From NCBI GenBank assembly GCA_022702545.1, contig JAHRBC010000004.1, positions 3,100,001 through 3,164,000 on the forward strand: a DNA stretch of 64,000 nt. The letters run 5' to 3'. A program made the position numbers and the translations under genes. The stretch is from Phycomyces nitens. Taxonomy: Eukaryota; Mucoromycota; Mucoromycetes; Mucorales; Phycomycetaceae. Numbering within the stretch: position 1 is the first letter of the stretch; the number at the start of each line of letters is the position of its first letter. Under the pieces are notes generated by a model. That model made no database searches. It saw only the letters and a list, made by a program, of their open reading frames with translations, and was not told the DNA's origin. Positions 11,937 to 24,720 of this stretch are shown here, piece by piece.

Positions 11937-13862
11937 CTATAAAAGAGATTGGATTGACAAGTAGACTAGTCTACGGCTTCCATTCTTCATATTTTCTAAA
12001 AGTCTAAATAATCCATACAGATGGCCAATGCCAATATATCTTTGGCGCCACACAGGCACCTTTGCTCTCAGGGGATAGCCAGAGTCTTGGCGAAGCACAT
12101 TAGATATCGCCATATAGACTTCAAATGCCCCTCGAAAGCCATCGCACACCTCGGACGGAAGTCCCTCGATTCCTTTGTAAGCCAGTTCTTTTTGTTGATC
12201 GGCCAACTCTAGTATCCTTAGCGCATACAGCTTCAAGGTATGTCTGCCTAGCTTAAATGGCCGACGACACACAGTCAGGGTCCTGAACTCCTGGAGAGGG
12301 TTCAGCATATATTGCAAAGGCACATAGCATTTGCCATCCAGACTGTCAGAAAGAATATCGCGAGCAATGTTGATCAATTGAAGGCACTAGAGTATTAAGG
12401 TATTAGTAGGTGGCACTTTATTAAAGCGTACAAGGTACCTGTCCAACCGCCCTTGCTTGTTTGAGAATGTTATCCTTACGCGCCTGGCCATTCAATTTCC
12501 AATTGCCATGACCACCTTTATACATGATGACATTGGCGCACATCTCGCCAAATGTGCCCGAGACAAGATCTGCATATCTTAATAAATCTTCTTCGTGTTT
12601 GAGAGATTCTCCCTTGAGATCAAGCCTCCATGCATTCACCATCTCATTCACAACCGTCTGGTCAAAGCACACTGAAACTCTCGCAAATGACCGAAAAACG
12701 GCCAGTGTGTCCCGAGGTAGCTGGCTAGCATAGAAGCTCCAATTGATATGGGATGACAGGGTAGGATCATTGACAAGAGGAGAATACTGTTTGCCGGTAC
12801 TAAAGACTTGTCGAAGAAAACACTGGAGCAGATCAAAATTGTCTCTGGCTTGTTTTTGGTTAGACGCATTATCGATCAGGTCATCAGCAGTACGGAAGAA
12901 TGAGTACAAAAGGCAGAGGTCGTGTCTAAGGTTGGCTGGAAACAGAGCTGACATGGTCTTCCAGGATCGCGAGGCTGGTCCAAGTAGTCTGATAACTACC
13001 CTGAGATCATCAATGGGGCCTGGAGGCAGCTTGGACTCGGTGGGCATGTGGAACAGGAGCCACCCAAAACAGCGCCAATAGTCGCCTCCAAGGGGGTTCT
13101 GTATAATATAATGGTCGCGTGGGTCGGGCAAAACGAGGTGTGGGAAGGTATTGAGGAGTGCGTCAAGGTGGTCCATGGCATTACATGTCGCCACCACGAG
13201 GCTGGCAAACGCAAACCAGTTGTGGAATTGCCAATTGTCCATAATCGATGCGCTTGGAGACAACTGAATACATGCCATTCCCAAGATTGCGGCTACTAAA
13301 GACGACAAGACCACTTGGGTCCCCCGGCGCAAGAGGTATACGCCTGACACTGACCATACAGAGAAAAAACATGCGTGCCAGAGGACAGACCAGCAGCTAA
13401 AGTGACTCACTTGGCTGTCAAGTAACCGGATCAAATATGGCAATTAAGGAGTCGAAATTAGCAGAGGTTCACTAGGGGAGGTCAAGCAAAATATATCGAA
13501 TCAAAATACCTGGACAGAGTAATGAGAAATAATCCACCGCGGCCGATCATGTTGTACAAACTAGGATTGGCTCCTGGCCGTATGAAAAGAATAGGAAGGC
13601 TCCAGCGCGTAAAAAGTCCACTTATTGTCACTGCTAATGCGGCAATGATTCCAATTGTTGCGGCGTCTGCCAATTGAAGTATTTGTGCCATTGAACCATT
13701 GTCGCTTTTTTCTGAGTGGTACATCAGTGTATACAAGATATTTGTACAAAATGATCCTGCTGTGAGCATAAAATACTTTATTCTATCCAATTTTGTGATA
13801 AAAGGACGATATAGAACAGTGGTTATAATGAATGCACCGAAAGAATATGTGAGTGTGTCCAT
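11937..13862 (-). CDS. CarRP-like fusion: degenerate lycopene cyclase domain + phytoene synthase domain
   Basis: Exons 13510-13862, 12439-13414 and 11937-12386 give 592 aa, near the length of Mucorales CarRP/CarRA bifunctional enzymes. The N-terminal half (about 1-240) is hydrophobic, with several predicted membrane helices and the family phrases LYRPFITKLDR and FTRWSLPILFIRPG. However, the PWDN motif and the E-E-x-x-F-F motifs of the two cyclase repeats are absent: CTNIL stands where PWDNY is expected, and LADAATIG where PxEE is expected. The C-terminal half is a trans-isoprenyl head-to-head synthase with intact Asp-rich motifs: FFRTADDLID (Asp295, Asp299) and NIARDILSD (Asp453, Asp457), followed by CYVPLQYM. 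Condensation of prenyl diphosphates looks possible, cyclisation doubtful. An alternative acceptor at 13396 would remove six residues in frame. No carB-like desaturase lies next to it. Confidence 0.88.
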
Positions 13863-16800
13863 TTGAGCGAGATGATGGCCAAGTGAAAATAGTAAGAATA
13901 ACAAGCGAATTTACTCGGCAAGAAGGTTTTTAAACACAAATCCAAGGAGTCATTAAACAGCATTCGGAATGGCCGGTTTAGGTTGTGTTAAAGGAAGACG
14001 TATATAGGCCTATTAATTAAACAGAGCTATATTTTCTGTTAATAATAAGAATAATAGAACATACGTAGTAAAAAAAAACCTGCCTCAAAACCTCATTTTA
14101 TTTAAATAGTTTCAATTGATTCTTATAATCACACTGACGATTCCGGTACATTCAATTACTAGAGGTCTGGTTTAAATCTACGATATTTGGTTAGACGCTT
14201 GTGGATTAACGGATCAATTAATGATAATCCTTGAACAATTTGATATACTAGACCTAGATACATTCAACTGGAGTGATTTGTTTTGCGATACTTTAATTGC
14301 AAACGTATAATATCAAATATCAATAAATTATTGTAATAGTTAAATATGTGGATGATTTTGGCACTCATCTGGTACTACAAGGTGTTGTATACATTTTAAA
14401 AACCCCCCTTTTGTGTAAACAAGGATTTCATTATTCTCGGTATTCAATCTGTACCATTGCACTTGTACCAAGTAGGCTCAAATAGGCCTTAGTTGACCCC
14501 GAACAATGAATAAGAACTTTCATTTTGTACACTTTAATATTTAGCAGAAAATATATTTGGAACTCACCAGGATACCTGGTATAGGTTCCCGTAATCAATT
14601 GACTATTTTATGCGTATAGATTTACCAGATTTGTTCCTAGATTGCATTTGTGATAGCAAACTATTCCACAAAGCTCATGTCAGAGCTTGATCAAATAACA
14701 TTTAAAGTAATATTGCGGTTTATGGTTTAATCGGTTTGGTTTTGGTTTTGGGAATATAGCCATGATATTTTAAGGGCATATATATATATATATAAAGCAA
14801 TTCTGCAAATATAACAGGGAGCCTTGAATGTTTATTGTATTTGCTATGATAGTCTAGGTTAAGTAACAATGCTTGGATATTGGCGCGTTTATTCTATATA
14901 CTAACATGCCAGATCAATACAATGTTAACGTGGTTGGCTATGTCTAAATTACTTTCTTGGCAATTAAATAGTGTTCAATAGATATCTTGCAAAATTTGAC
15001 TTGCAGCACTAGCATCTAACACTCGATCAGATAGGTTTATTTCGACTAAAGTATAGATTATTATGGAATCTGTATGTAGAGACGTAAAACTTGGAATCTT
15101 TAAAGAAACTACAAAACTTTAAACTAGATTGTCTTTCTGAACTGTACATCATTAAAGGTAAACCTTTTTTAGGACTACCAGTATAAAGGTATGAGTACCA
15201 GAGTAGCACATTTTCAGTGAAGCACCAATTTAACATTAAAAAAAGCTACAACTAAACATAGTTAGAGAATCTTTATCGATATGATAATACCAGTTTTAGT
15301 GTTGCACTTTTGGTGGCAGTATATAACTGTCCGAAACAACTGTAAACAATGCGGTCTGAAAGAGCCAACGGCAAGTGTTATTTCACCTTAGTACAATAAA
15401 TTACTTGACACCATGGGGCATGAATATATGCTTATTTAATCATATGTCTTGTTGGATGAATAAAAGCTGTTAAGCCCAACTAGTGTTTTAAAAAAGCTAT
15501 TAAAAATATAAGGGAGATAAATATAAAGTCTAAGCTTACTAGTAGAAAAATACAAGATATCAATTATACCATGTTTAATACATTAATATTAATAAATCTA
15601 CAAAAATTCTCTATGTTGAAGAAACAGTAGGCCGAGTTTTTTTATTGATAAGTATGTAGGTCATTACAATCAGGTATCTGAAGATTTCTTAAAACACAAT
15701 GAGCACACAAAGTATATTAACTGAGAGATTCTGCTTTTTTATAAAAGTCGTAAGAAAGAATCTTGGGATGTATCGCATTTCCACTTTATCTTTTTGTTTC
15801 ATGTCTCTTTGATTTGGTATATATTATTTTCTTGAAAACCTCTTTGTAGTTTATATTGATTTTTTCCTCTACCGTAACAAGCAGTAATTATTTCTCTTTG
15901 GCTAGGACTAACACTGAAAAAAGAGAGTACTTTTCACTATCTTAATCTCTAAGGTCTCCTTTACCCTTTGTGTGAAAATTTGTTTCAAAGTGGAAACCAA
16001 AAATCATATTTATACTGATTGAATTTTTAAATAACAAAACCTCTACTGAAAGTTCATAATTTCCGATAAAAAAATTCCAATGAAAATTTGCTCTGTTTAT
16101 TAGGATCTTTTAGATCATGGAGACTATTATTACTTTATCAATAATTGATATACATAGTCGTGTTTATCAAGCGAAAACTATTTAATTTACCTACTGATAT
16201 GTTTGGAATTTTGAAACCGGCAAGTGTTAGACTACTCGAATATTTATCCGTCTAGTTCTCTAATGCCTCTTAAATATGAGATTGCAGGAAGGTTAACTGG
16301 ATTCATTATAACAGCTCTCAATTTAAAAGATGGTATTGGATATAGTGAAAATAAATATGGTAGAGGTGTTTGAGCTTGATCCTTATGTGAATTTTGTGGA
16401 GAAACTTGTCATTAAAATTGGTTTTGTATGCATTTCTTCATACATCTTTAAGATTTTTATGAGTAAATAGACTAATATCGGACGAACACGGTCGTTATAC
16501 TTTATTATTAGCTTTTTGAATATTTACTAAAAGTAAAAGGTTGGACCATATAATTGATAGTGAGTTATTTTGAAACATTTTTGGTTTTATTCTGAGTATG
16601 CGAATGAATAAAATTATGCATACTCTGCAGTTATAAGAATTCATAGCAAAGTATGCATATTGACTATCTCTCTTGCTCTTGGGAGCATTTTAGCCACGGT
16701 CAATACAAATTGCTACTACACTAAACCAATTTAAAACCAAAGCAAAAAATATATATCTTTTTGCATCTGTCCTTTTTACAATCCCGAATATGTGGAATAA

Positions 16801-18515
16801 TCAAATATATTTTTATCTTTATGACATAAAGATACAAAAGAGAGTTTAGAAATTATGCAATACTAGTATTTAATATTCTTATATATTTATTTAATTAATC
16901 AGGCACAATTCTTTGATATAGTAAGGCTGATAATTACCGAGAGACCCACTCATGAATATATTTCAAAGTTTAATTATTATTATCTTAGTCATTTTGATTC
17001 AATACTCTTCATATTCATTGTGTCTTTTCCTTAAATAATATTTGCTGGTTCCACTCTGCCTTCTGATCTGGTTAATGCCTTTTTATTTGTGTCTCTCCAA
17101 GTTATGTACCACGAAAACCGCGTACCTATTAATAGTGAACTTTCTTCAAAAAGAATAAAGGTCTTTCCAAGGGAAATATAAAGAGACTTGGCAAGGTTTT
17201 CTAATATTAAACTCAGGAAGCTTTCTCGAGACTACATCTCGTATGACAATATAAGTCGGACCAAATAAGGGGTTATCAACAAGTTCTACGCCCATGAACT
17301 CAAAAGTTATCAAGCTAATATTATACAAATTGCTACATTTATCTGCAATATGCAAGGCTAGGTTACGCGTAACCAGATGAAGTACTATCAGGTTCCAAAA
17401 AAAAAGTTGGGGATTTATTGTTAATAATAGAGATTTCAGACATCTATACTCGCTTGTCAATTTATTCAATAAAAATCCTAAGAAATCAAAGGAGCCCACT
17501 ACTATATTTCTTTGACTTCAAAATAGCCGTAAACGGAGCAATGAACATGTACTTGGCACGATAGACAAAGATATTATCTATCCAATACAAGTCTGAAAAA
17601 AGACTTTCTGTATAATAAAGAGTATACACCTAATGGGTAGAACTATAAGCTATCTAATATCTCTTATATGCTGGTTACACAGTGGCATGTAATCCTCTGT
17701 CTCTGTTACTCGACATCCTTAAATTATATAACAGACAACAATTGGTGAAAGCAAAGGATAATATCATAAAAGAAAATTTGACGAAAATTTGCTGATATGT
17801 TTTGTATAAAAGATCTTGACTTTGCTTATTGTTCTTTGTATATGCTTTATATGCCACAGGCGACAGATATACTTGGATATAATTTATTAGACAATTACTC
17901 GCGAATATTAATTAACAGAGGTATACACTTAGCCTTGAACCCACTTATCTCTTATATAGAGGGATAACAAAATATTTATTCTATTACCCAAAAGTTTGCC
18001 TTTAAACTTGTAAAAGTCTCTGTGGTATTGCTTTTGTAGCCTAAGCAAAAGTGCCAGGAAAAAAATACTAGATCGAACTCTGATAATATATCAGCAGGAT
18101 TGATATTTCAAATAAAAATCCAGAAGAATATGTATTCAATCGGTAATGCTTTGAAAATATGTTATTGATGTCATACCAATTAGTTTCATTTTTTTTTGTA
18201 AACCAAGACATATTCTTATTGTCTCTCGTAAAGAAACAGCCAATTTGTCTCGAATTAAAAATAATTAGTTTAAATAAGTTTTACTTGTAGAATCTGCGTA
18301 AATACTCCAGCGGTTTTTAACAATAAAAATAATTCAATTCTTTACATTCCATGACACCCTAGCCGGTAGCGATCTACTGCAAAACTTATCCAAGTCAAGT
18401 TGTAAAAAGATACACCTAGATGAAATGTCATAACTGACATACAGCAGATTTCGCCGCTTATATTTAAAGCGGAGTTTATTTACGAAGCATAAAAATTTCC
18501 AAATATGTAAAAGAC
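13863..18515. other. AT-rich gene desert
   Basis: No coding region with codon bias or family similarity was found. Open frames are short and AT-driven. The longest (17146-17499, minus, 117 codons) matches nothing I recognise. Short poly-A/T tracts and a TA dinucleotide run near 14780 are present. A slightly less AT-rich patch around 15300-15420 may be a decayed element but shows no clear family. Confidence 0.5.
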
Positions 18516-18588
18516 GACTCTGATGGGACTCGAACCCACAACCTTTAGATTCGAAGTCTAACGCGATAATCCATTTCGCTACAGAGCC
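18516..18588 (-). tRNA. tRNA-Arg (anticodon TCG)
   Basis: Read on the minus strand the 73-nt sequence folds as a cloverleaf. The acceptor 5' strand GGCTCTG pairs with CAGAGTC (one G-U). The anticodon stem TTAGA/TCTAA encloses the loop CTTCGAA, giving anticodon TCG. The T arm is GTGGG-TTCGAGT-CCCAT with the invariant TTCGA. It has no intron and CCA is not encoded, as usual in fungi. An open frame spanning it is an artefact. Confidence 0.93.
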
Positions 18589-20851
18589 GGCGATTGAAAT
18601 GTCTAAACATGGCAGGTACACATTTTAATTTATTTTTCAAATGTGTTTTTATAATACATTTATACATACTTTCTATATATATATTTAAATGTTAACTTCA
18701 AATTGTTTTATTAAAACAAGTTTCTCGAGACAATTATATGAGTGAATTAGACATTTACTAGAAGGAAAGAAGTACAGTAGTAATATTATTGCTATAGCAA
18801 CAGTAATGTTTGTTATGAAAAAAAAATGATTCCCTTTCGATTACAATCTGCTAATATAAAAGTCAAATAAATGGTAATTATGTAATGTCATCAATGACAC
18901 AATTCATAAAAGTTAAATGCAATCTCTTTTCTTTTTACTCTGATAAGAAGATAAACTTGGCGTTATTGAAAGACCTGTAAGTTGCAAGATATATACTGTT
19001 AATAGAAATGAGCATTTGATTTGATGATAAAGATGTCAAAATTTCTTGAGATTGATAATTTACGGCATGCATGAATGAAATGAGCATATAACTGCCGTAT
19101 TTATTAATGCAAGATTTTTCCGAGTAGAATATTAGCTTTACTTTGTTTAATATTAATGTAGTGGCATTAATAAGCATAAAGAAGAAATATTTTGAAGAAA
19201 GGAATTATAAAATAAAGAGGTTGCCCTTGGTGACGCGTAAAATTTCATTGAATATGTCATACGGTACAATAACGTAAAATTGGTTTCCGTTTGGTGAATA
19301 TTAGATGAGTCCAGCTTGATGATGAATGTCATTTACATTGATGACTGCATTCTTTGGCTGGCATGTATGCTTAGTTGTGGTATGAGCTAACCGCTGTTTG
19401 ACTATAGGTAGGAAAAGTCGTGAGTTGCCGTGCCATGTTCCTTCATGACTTTTACGAATGCACGAAAGTGGAGATTGACATGTGAATCTTTGTACTAAAG
19501 TAAAATTCCACGATTCCAACGATGCCAATGAGCCAGCTTTGTATGGCTATGTTGCGATGATTACGTAGCCATATAAAATGTGAGCGAGTGTTACTTTTTA
19601 TTTTTATTAATATTATATGGATTTTCTTCAAGAAAAAGTAAACGTTATGTGGTGATTGTCATGGCTAATATCGTTTTCTATCTCTTTTGGTATATAAATG
19701 AAGAATGCACAGTTGAATCTGTTTAAAGACAGTTGTAAATAATGAGAGTGTACTCATAAACTCATGTACCATTAAAGCCAGTACTCTGTAGATGATAACC
19801 AAAAAGAGCTTATTTTACATTAATTTGACATTCAGAATATCCACAAAGCTTGCTTTAATGTATGGATGCGGTTGAAAAAGATGAATATTATGGGGCATAC
19901 GAAGTACTATATTGATATAGTGCAGATTAAAAAGTATTCAATGAGCTTATCCCATTTACTAATAACTCTCTTTATTAATTGAGTGGAGTAGCTTTGTGTG
20001 AGCCTTGGCGATTTATTATATGAAAAAGATGTATCAGGAAATGCTGAGCATATTGGAAGCCACAATAGAGTATCCCCTTTTTATAAACTTGTTGGGAGAG
20101 TAAGTTGCGTAAATTCTTAAAATGTCTTTTTATGAAAAAGGTAATAATCAATTGTAACTACATTAGAGTAGTGTATCCTACTTTGACTTTTTGTTTTATC
20201 CAGTAAGCCAAAAGTTACACTGAAATACGAGAGTACATATTTTGTTCATGGTCAGAAGAAAATGCTTAGTATCAATGCTTAGTACTTTGAGATCAGCAAG
20301 TATTGCTTCATCAATAGTTTCCCAAGACCCCTTGTAATTAAATGAAGTTTGTAAAAAGGGCACTCTTTAAAAAAAAACCTCCCCTAGAAACACCCTTTCA
20401 TTCCCATAGTAAAAAAAAAAGAGAGTTTTGCATCAAACCAAGTCAAGTAATATGAAATATAATAATATAACCATATAATATACATGCCCTTTAGATATCT
20501 GTTTAACTATAGTAACAATACATTTTTTCCATCACAAGATTCCATGACCAAGTTCATTTTAAGCGAATACTGAATCTTTTTGTGAAACAATTATATGCTC
20601 TATTACTGAATCGTTTTTAAAAATAACACTGAGCATATTTATATCGATAGATCCCAAAATAAATAGCTTAGCATGATTTTAAAAAAAATACACTGCCAAG
20701 AGGGGTGAATATATATCCGAGCTACTGTAAGTAGATTAGGATAATATACCTATATGAATACATACTTTTGAAACAGCAACCGATAATCCGCGTATATAAA
20801 TAAAGAGCAAAACTTATTTCTTAGCTTCTTATTCAACTCGATATTTCTACA
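18589..20851. other. AT-rich intergenic region with a possible decayed coding fragment
   Basis: Mostly AT-rich sequence without genes. Around 19215-19360 on the minus strand the translation becomes protein-like over about 45 codons (SPNGNQFYVIVPYDIF, then NEILRVTKG) with one internal stop. See the findings for a tentative reading as a heat-shock-factor-type DNA-binding domain relic. Nothing else is supportable. Confidence 0.4.
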
Positions 20852-22868
20852 ATGGATAATCTAGTAGACAAATTTCAGACTCTTATCCCTTTTTTTCTCA
20901 AGGAAACTGACTTGATAAAAGTTGGAAAAGTCGCGGCTACAGTTTTGGCCCTGTATTATGTGGCACATGTAAGTATTGCATGATATAGTGATAAAAATGC
21001 TAATAATATTTTGTGTCAATTTTAGAAAACACAAGTTGCTTTCTTTAATCCTCTTGGGAATATTCCTGGTCCATTTTCCAAAAGGTTTTTTGAAGGAGCC
21101 ACATTATATAATACTCCTTCAGGCAAAAGGTAAGATGAGGGAAAGTAGGTGTTAAAAACAAAGAGATTAACACATCAATAGATTTGAGATTTATAAAAAA
21201 TACCACCAAAAGTATGGTCATGTAGTTCGCATTAGTCCTTCACATATTATCATATCCGATAAAGATATGATAAAGCAAATACTAGTAACCGAAGACTTTG
21301 AAAAAGGTCCTACCTACTCTAAGCTAAGAGGTAAGCAAAAAAAAACATTGGTGTTGGTAGGAATATGGTTGTGTGAACCTTTTATCCTAATATCTTCTTG
21401 AAAATATAGATAAAGATGAAGGAAATTCGTTCAATATGGTGGATAAAGATCTTCACAAACAACGGGTTAGTAAACTTGAAATATAATATGATACTCTATA
21501 TAAACAAGCTGTTGGTACATAGAGACGTCTTATATCGCCTGCTTTCTCAGTCAAGTACATAAGATCTCTTGATCCGCTTATAGAGGGTGTCGCAGAATCC
21601 TTTGTCAAACGAATCAATCTTGATATCAAAAACTCAAAAGATGGTGATGGATTTGGGACCATTGACGTTTGGCAGCTTCTAAGATGCCTAACCCTTGATG
21701 TTATTGGAGAAACAGCATTTGGAGGCACGTTTCATATGATTGAAAACGACGATCATGCTGTATCTAGGGCAATTATGGATCTAACGAGTGGAGTCGAGTT
21801 TGTAAGTGCCAGTCGGACACAATAAATCCTTACTTACTTTTCTTGTTGAAATAGTCCATAGTTCACCCTTGGATAACAAAGCTTATCTTAATGTTAGATT
21901 CAAGGAGAAAACCTCTGCTTCATGATGCAAGTATTTAATATCATTATTTATTCGATGAATATAGAAAGATATTTATAGTCTTCTAATATTGTCTCTATAG
22001 TTTGTATCCAACATTATATCCGAGCGAATTGAGAGCAAAGTAAAGCGGAATGATATTCTTCAAATCTTGGTCGACACTCAAAATGCAAACGATACAAAAG
22101 ATCAATTGAATTTAGAGCAGATTATGTCCGAAACAACGTTGTTGCTTATTGCTGGCTCAGAAACCACCAGCAATACAATTGGCTTTGCTTTAATTGAAAT
22201 GTGCCGTAACACTGATGCCTTGAGAAAACTTTACGCCGAGATTGACGAAGTTGAATTTGATAAAGCGAAAGGCATATTCAAACAAGAGCAGCTCAAATCC
22301 CTTCCTTACCTCAACGCTGTAATCAAAGAAACAACGAGACTAAACCATGTCGCTTCCTACGGTCTCGAAAGAATAACTACATATGATGTAGTTTTAAAAG
22401 GAGATATAGTTGTACCAAAGGGAGTAAGTCTATATAATATATTATGTATGATTTATGCTTAACAGTTCTTTGATAGACACGAGTAAGATGCAGCCTACCT
22501 GTTGCCCAAGTACACCCGGATTATTGGCCTGAACCTCTTGTTTTTAAGCCAGAACGTTGGCTTGATGATTCGGATCAGAAACCCTGTACTGATGCCTTTT
22601 TTCCATTTAGCATGGGGTAAGTCTTTTAAATCAAAAGTATCATTTCTGAAGCTATCTTTTTGATAGATCACGGAATTGCATTGGAAAGGATTTCGCAATG
22701 AATGAAATGCGCCTTGTCCTGGCTACAATTATAAAGCATTTTGAGATAAAGCCAATTCCTGATCAGCTGATAGCTGCCGAAGACAAGCGCCACTTTTTAA
22801 CATTAACCATCAAGCCCGGAAGCTTCAAGATTAATATGAAGTCTAGGTTTACGCAAGAAGACATTTAA
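20852..22868 (+). CDS. cytochrome P450 monooxygenase
   Basis: Nine exons (20852-20968, 21026-21129, 21182-21330, 21410-21465, 21523-21801, 21855-21926, 22001-22423, 22477-22616, 22667-22868) encode 513 aa, a full-length microsomal P450. A hydrophobic N-terminal helix (VAATVLALYYVAH) should anchor it in the ER. Motifs are NPLGNIPGPF (Pro hinge), HKQRRRLISPAFS (C-helix), I-helix oxygen site AGSETT (310-315), K-helix E369-TTR, PERW, and heme loop FPFSMGSRNCIG with Cys451 as the iron ligand. The intron at 21927-22000 must be GC-AG (GCAAGT): only that choice keeps frame into FVSNIISERI. The gene stands alone in an AT-rich desert and looks intact. Substrate unknown; no biosynthetic partners nearby. 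Confidence 0.93.
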
Positions 22869-23854
22869 AAATTTTAGCAAATAATATACTATATTTTACA
22901 ACAAAGAATATGTACACATTACAAAATGTAAATAAATGCCATAATTACAAAACTCATAGGCTCATAGGCTCACAGCCAAAGTCCCATATTCAAATATTGT
23001 CAGAGTATGTATGTATAGCCCAATTCTGAAACAAAACCTTGCAGAATACCCCATATTATGCATAATATGACAATCCTGACAAGTCCTGATATTAGGAGAG
23101 TGACAGAAACTTGGATAGGGCACACAATAATGCTAAGCCAATATTCTCCTAGACTTTCTTCTGTTTTGCTGTAGCCCAAGCTTTCTGACTTTAATTCTAC
23201 TTGTACAGCCAAAACCACTTGGATCCCGTACAGTTGACGAATATTGATTATTCAATAACACATGGTCCCTTTTTCAATAATAATATAATTTGTGAATGTA
23301 ATAATACAGCCATATTACTGTGCGCATATGTATATTAAAATAGCTTAGTAGCTATTTACTTGGCTAATAAGACATCTTGATTATCAGTGATTCAAAATAA
23401 TCATATCAATAATAGATATAGTTAGTAATATACAGAGATCATCCCATAAAAGACTTGAATTACTTAAAAAATGACTTTAGACTCTAGATAAAGAGAGTAT
23501 AGCATAACTAAAAACTAAAGAGGCATGATGTATGTCAATATGTCATTATAGTAACACAGACGTCTTGCTAAGCAGTAGTCAATCTCTAATATCTAAATAT
23601 GGTAAAGGCCATATACTTGGAAGAAGTCTAAGACATAATAGAAATAGCAGATTACAAAGTATATAAAGCACAGTACTCTTTATATCATAATAAAGATAAG
23701 CTTTTATACAGTCTCAAAGTACTCACTACCTACATTCAATTTTATTTATTATTCTCTTACCTGAAAAGACAATGAATAAATTTTCAGAAATTCTCATACT
23801 CTGTAAAAGTAGAGTTTAATGCACGTATTTTAATAATATTTGAGAGAAAAGTGA
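22869..23854. other. AT-rich intergenic region
   Basis: No supported gene. A 72-codon minus-strand frame (23000-23218) with two hydrophobic stretches has no ATG and no recognised relatives. Confidence 0.5.
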
Positions 23855-24720
23855 ATTCTAGTACTTGGTCGTATCATCACGGGTATCAATTGCTGCTCGA
23901 CATATTTTCTCCATACTGTCAATCAAACGCTTTGTATACTCGAGACCTAACCTCGTCTATACTTATATAACCACCTCTAACTTGGGTATATCAGTAATCG
24001 TGTTTCTCCTCTCAACTAGCTACTCGAGAGTATTGCAGATGTGCTCAATTGGGTTCGGATCAAGACTTTGAGCTGACCAGTACTCAAACCCCCTGATCTG
24101 GTGTGTCTCTTTCTACCATCGAGAATATATATCCATATGGCAAGTACCATCATTTTTCTGGAAGACAAAATCTTTTTACTCATCCTTGGTAACCTTTCTA
24201 AACTATGGGCGGAAATACTCAGCCAATATATCGACATATATATTATGATTGCCTTTGGTAGTGTGTATGTCATTTAGTAGGCCAAATTATCCACTCTAAA
24301 ATCAGCTCTAGACCATTAGTTCACCATCGCCTTATTTCAATGTTAATATAGGATTTAAAGTCAAATTGTTTGACGTAATTGTTGGTATTCTTTCTATACA
24401 CATTGGAATCCATGAGACATTTTTAATATAATCTACGTATAAGATGTGAGTAGATCTTTCATATAATTAAGGTGTCCTGTTATGGCATCTATAAGTTTTC
24501 CAAATATTTTTTTAGATACTGAACATTCATGTTGTCTAATAAGTTTAACAATCGTTTGTACAGTTGACCTATGGATTTCAGCTGTGCTCGCAATCTGTCC
24601 AAGAGAAAGACCATCTTGTTAAGGGTAGTAAGGATCCCAATACTGCTGTTATTCTTTTGTTATATAAAGATCCAAGCGCTGCTTTGTGATCCTGGATTTG
24701 GGGTATCTGCAATATATTGA
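23855..24720 (-). pseudogene. decayed Tc1/mariner-family transposase
   Basis: On the minus strand, pieces of a Tc1-type transposase appear in order, separated by stops and frameshifts. First comes an N-terminal helix-turn-helix (DGLSLGQIASTAEIHRSTVQ, about 24545-24620). A catalytic-domain segment follows (FVFQKNDGTCHMDIYSRW, then WSAQSLDPNPIEHI, matching the family pattern WPAQSPDLNPIEH, about 24030-24170). The typical C-terminus is last (LIDSMEKICRAAIDTRDDT, TKY then stop near 23855). The span matches a full transposase of about 290 codons. Stops and a D to N-like drift in the DDE motif make it inactive. I could not define terminal inverted repeats. Confidence 0.85.

Noticed and set aside
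17146..17499. 117-codon minus-strand frame in the desert
   Set aside because: No family match, base composition equal to surroundings, no promoter or splice evidence.
18334..18621. 95-codon minus-strand frame with AKWIIALDFESKGCGFESH
   Set aside because: Translation of tRNA-Arg(TCG); this phrase is a typical tRNA artefact.
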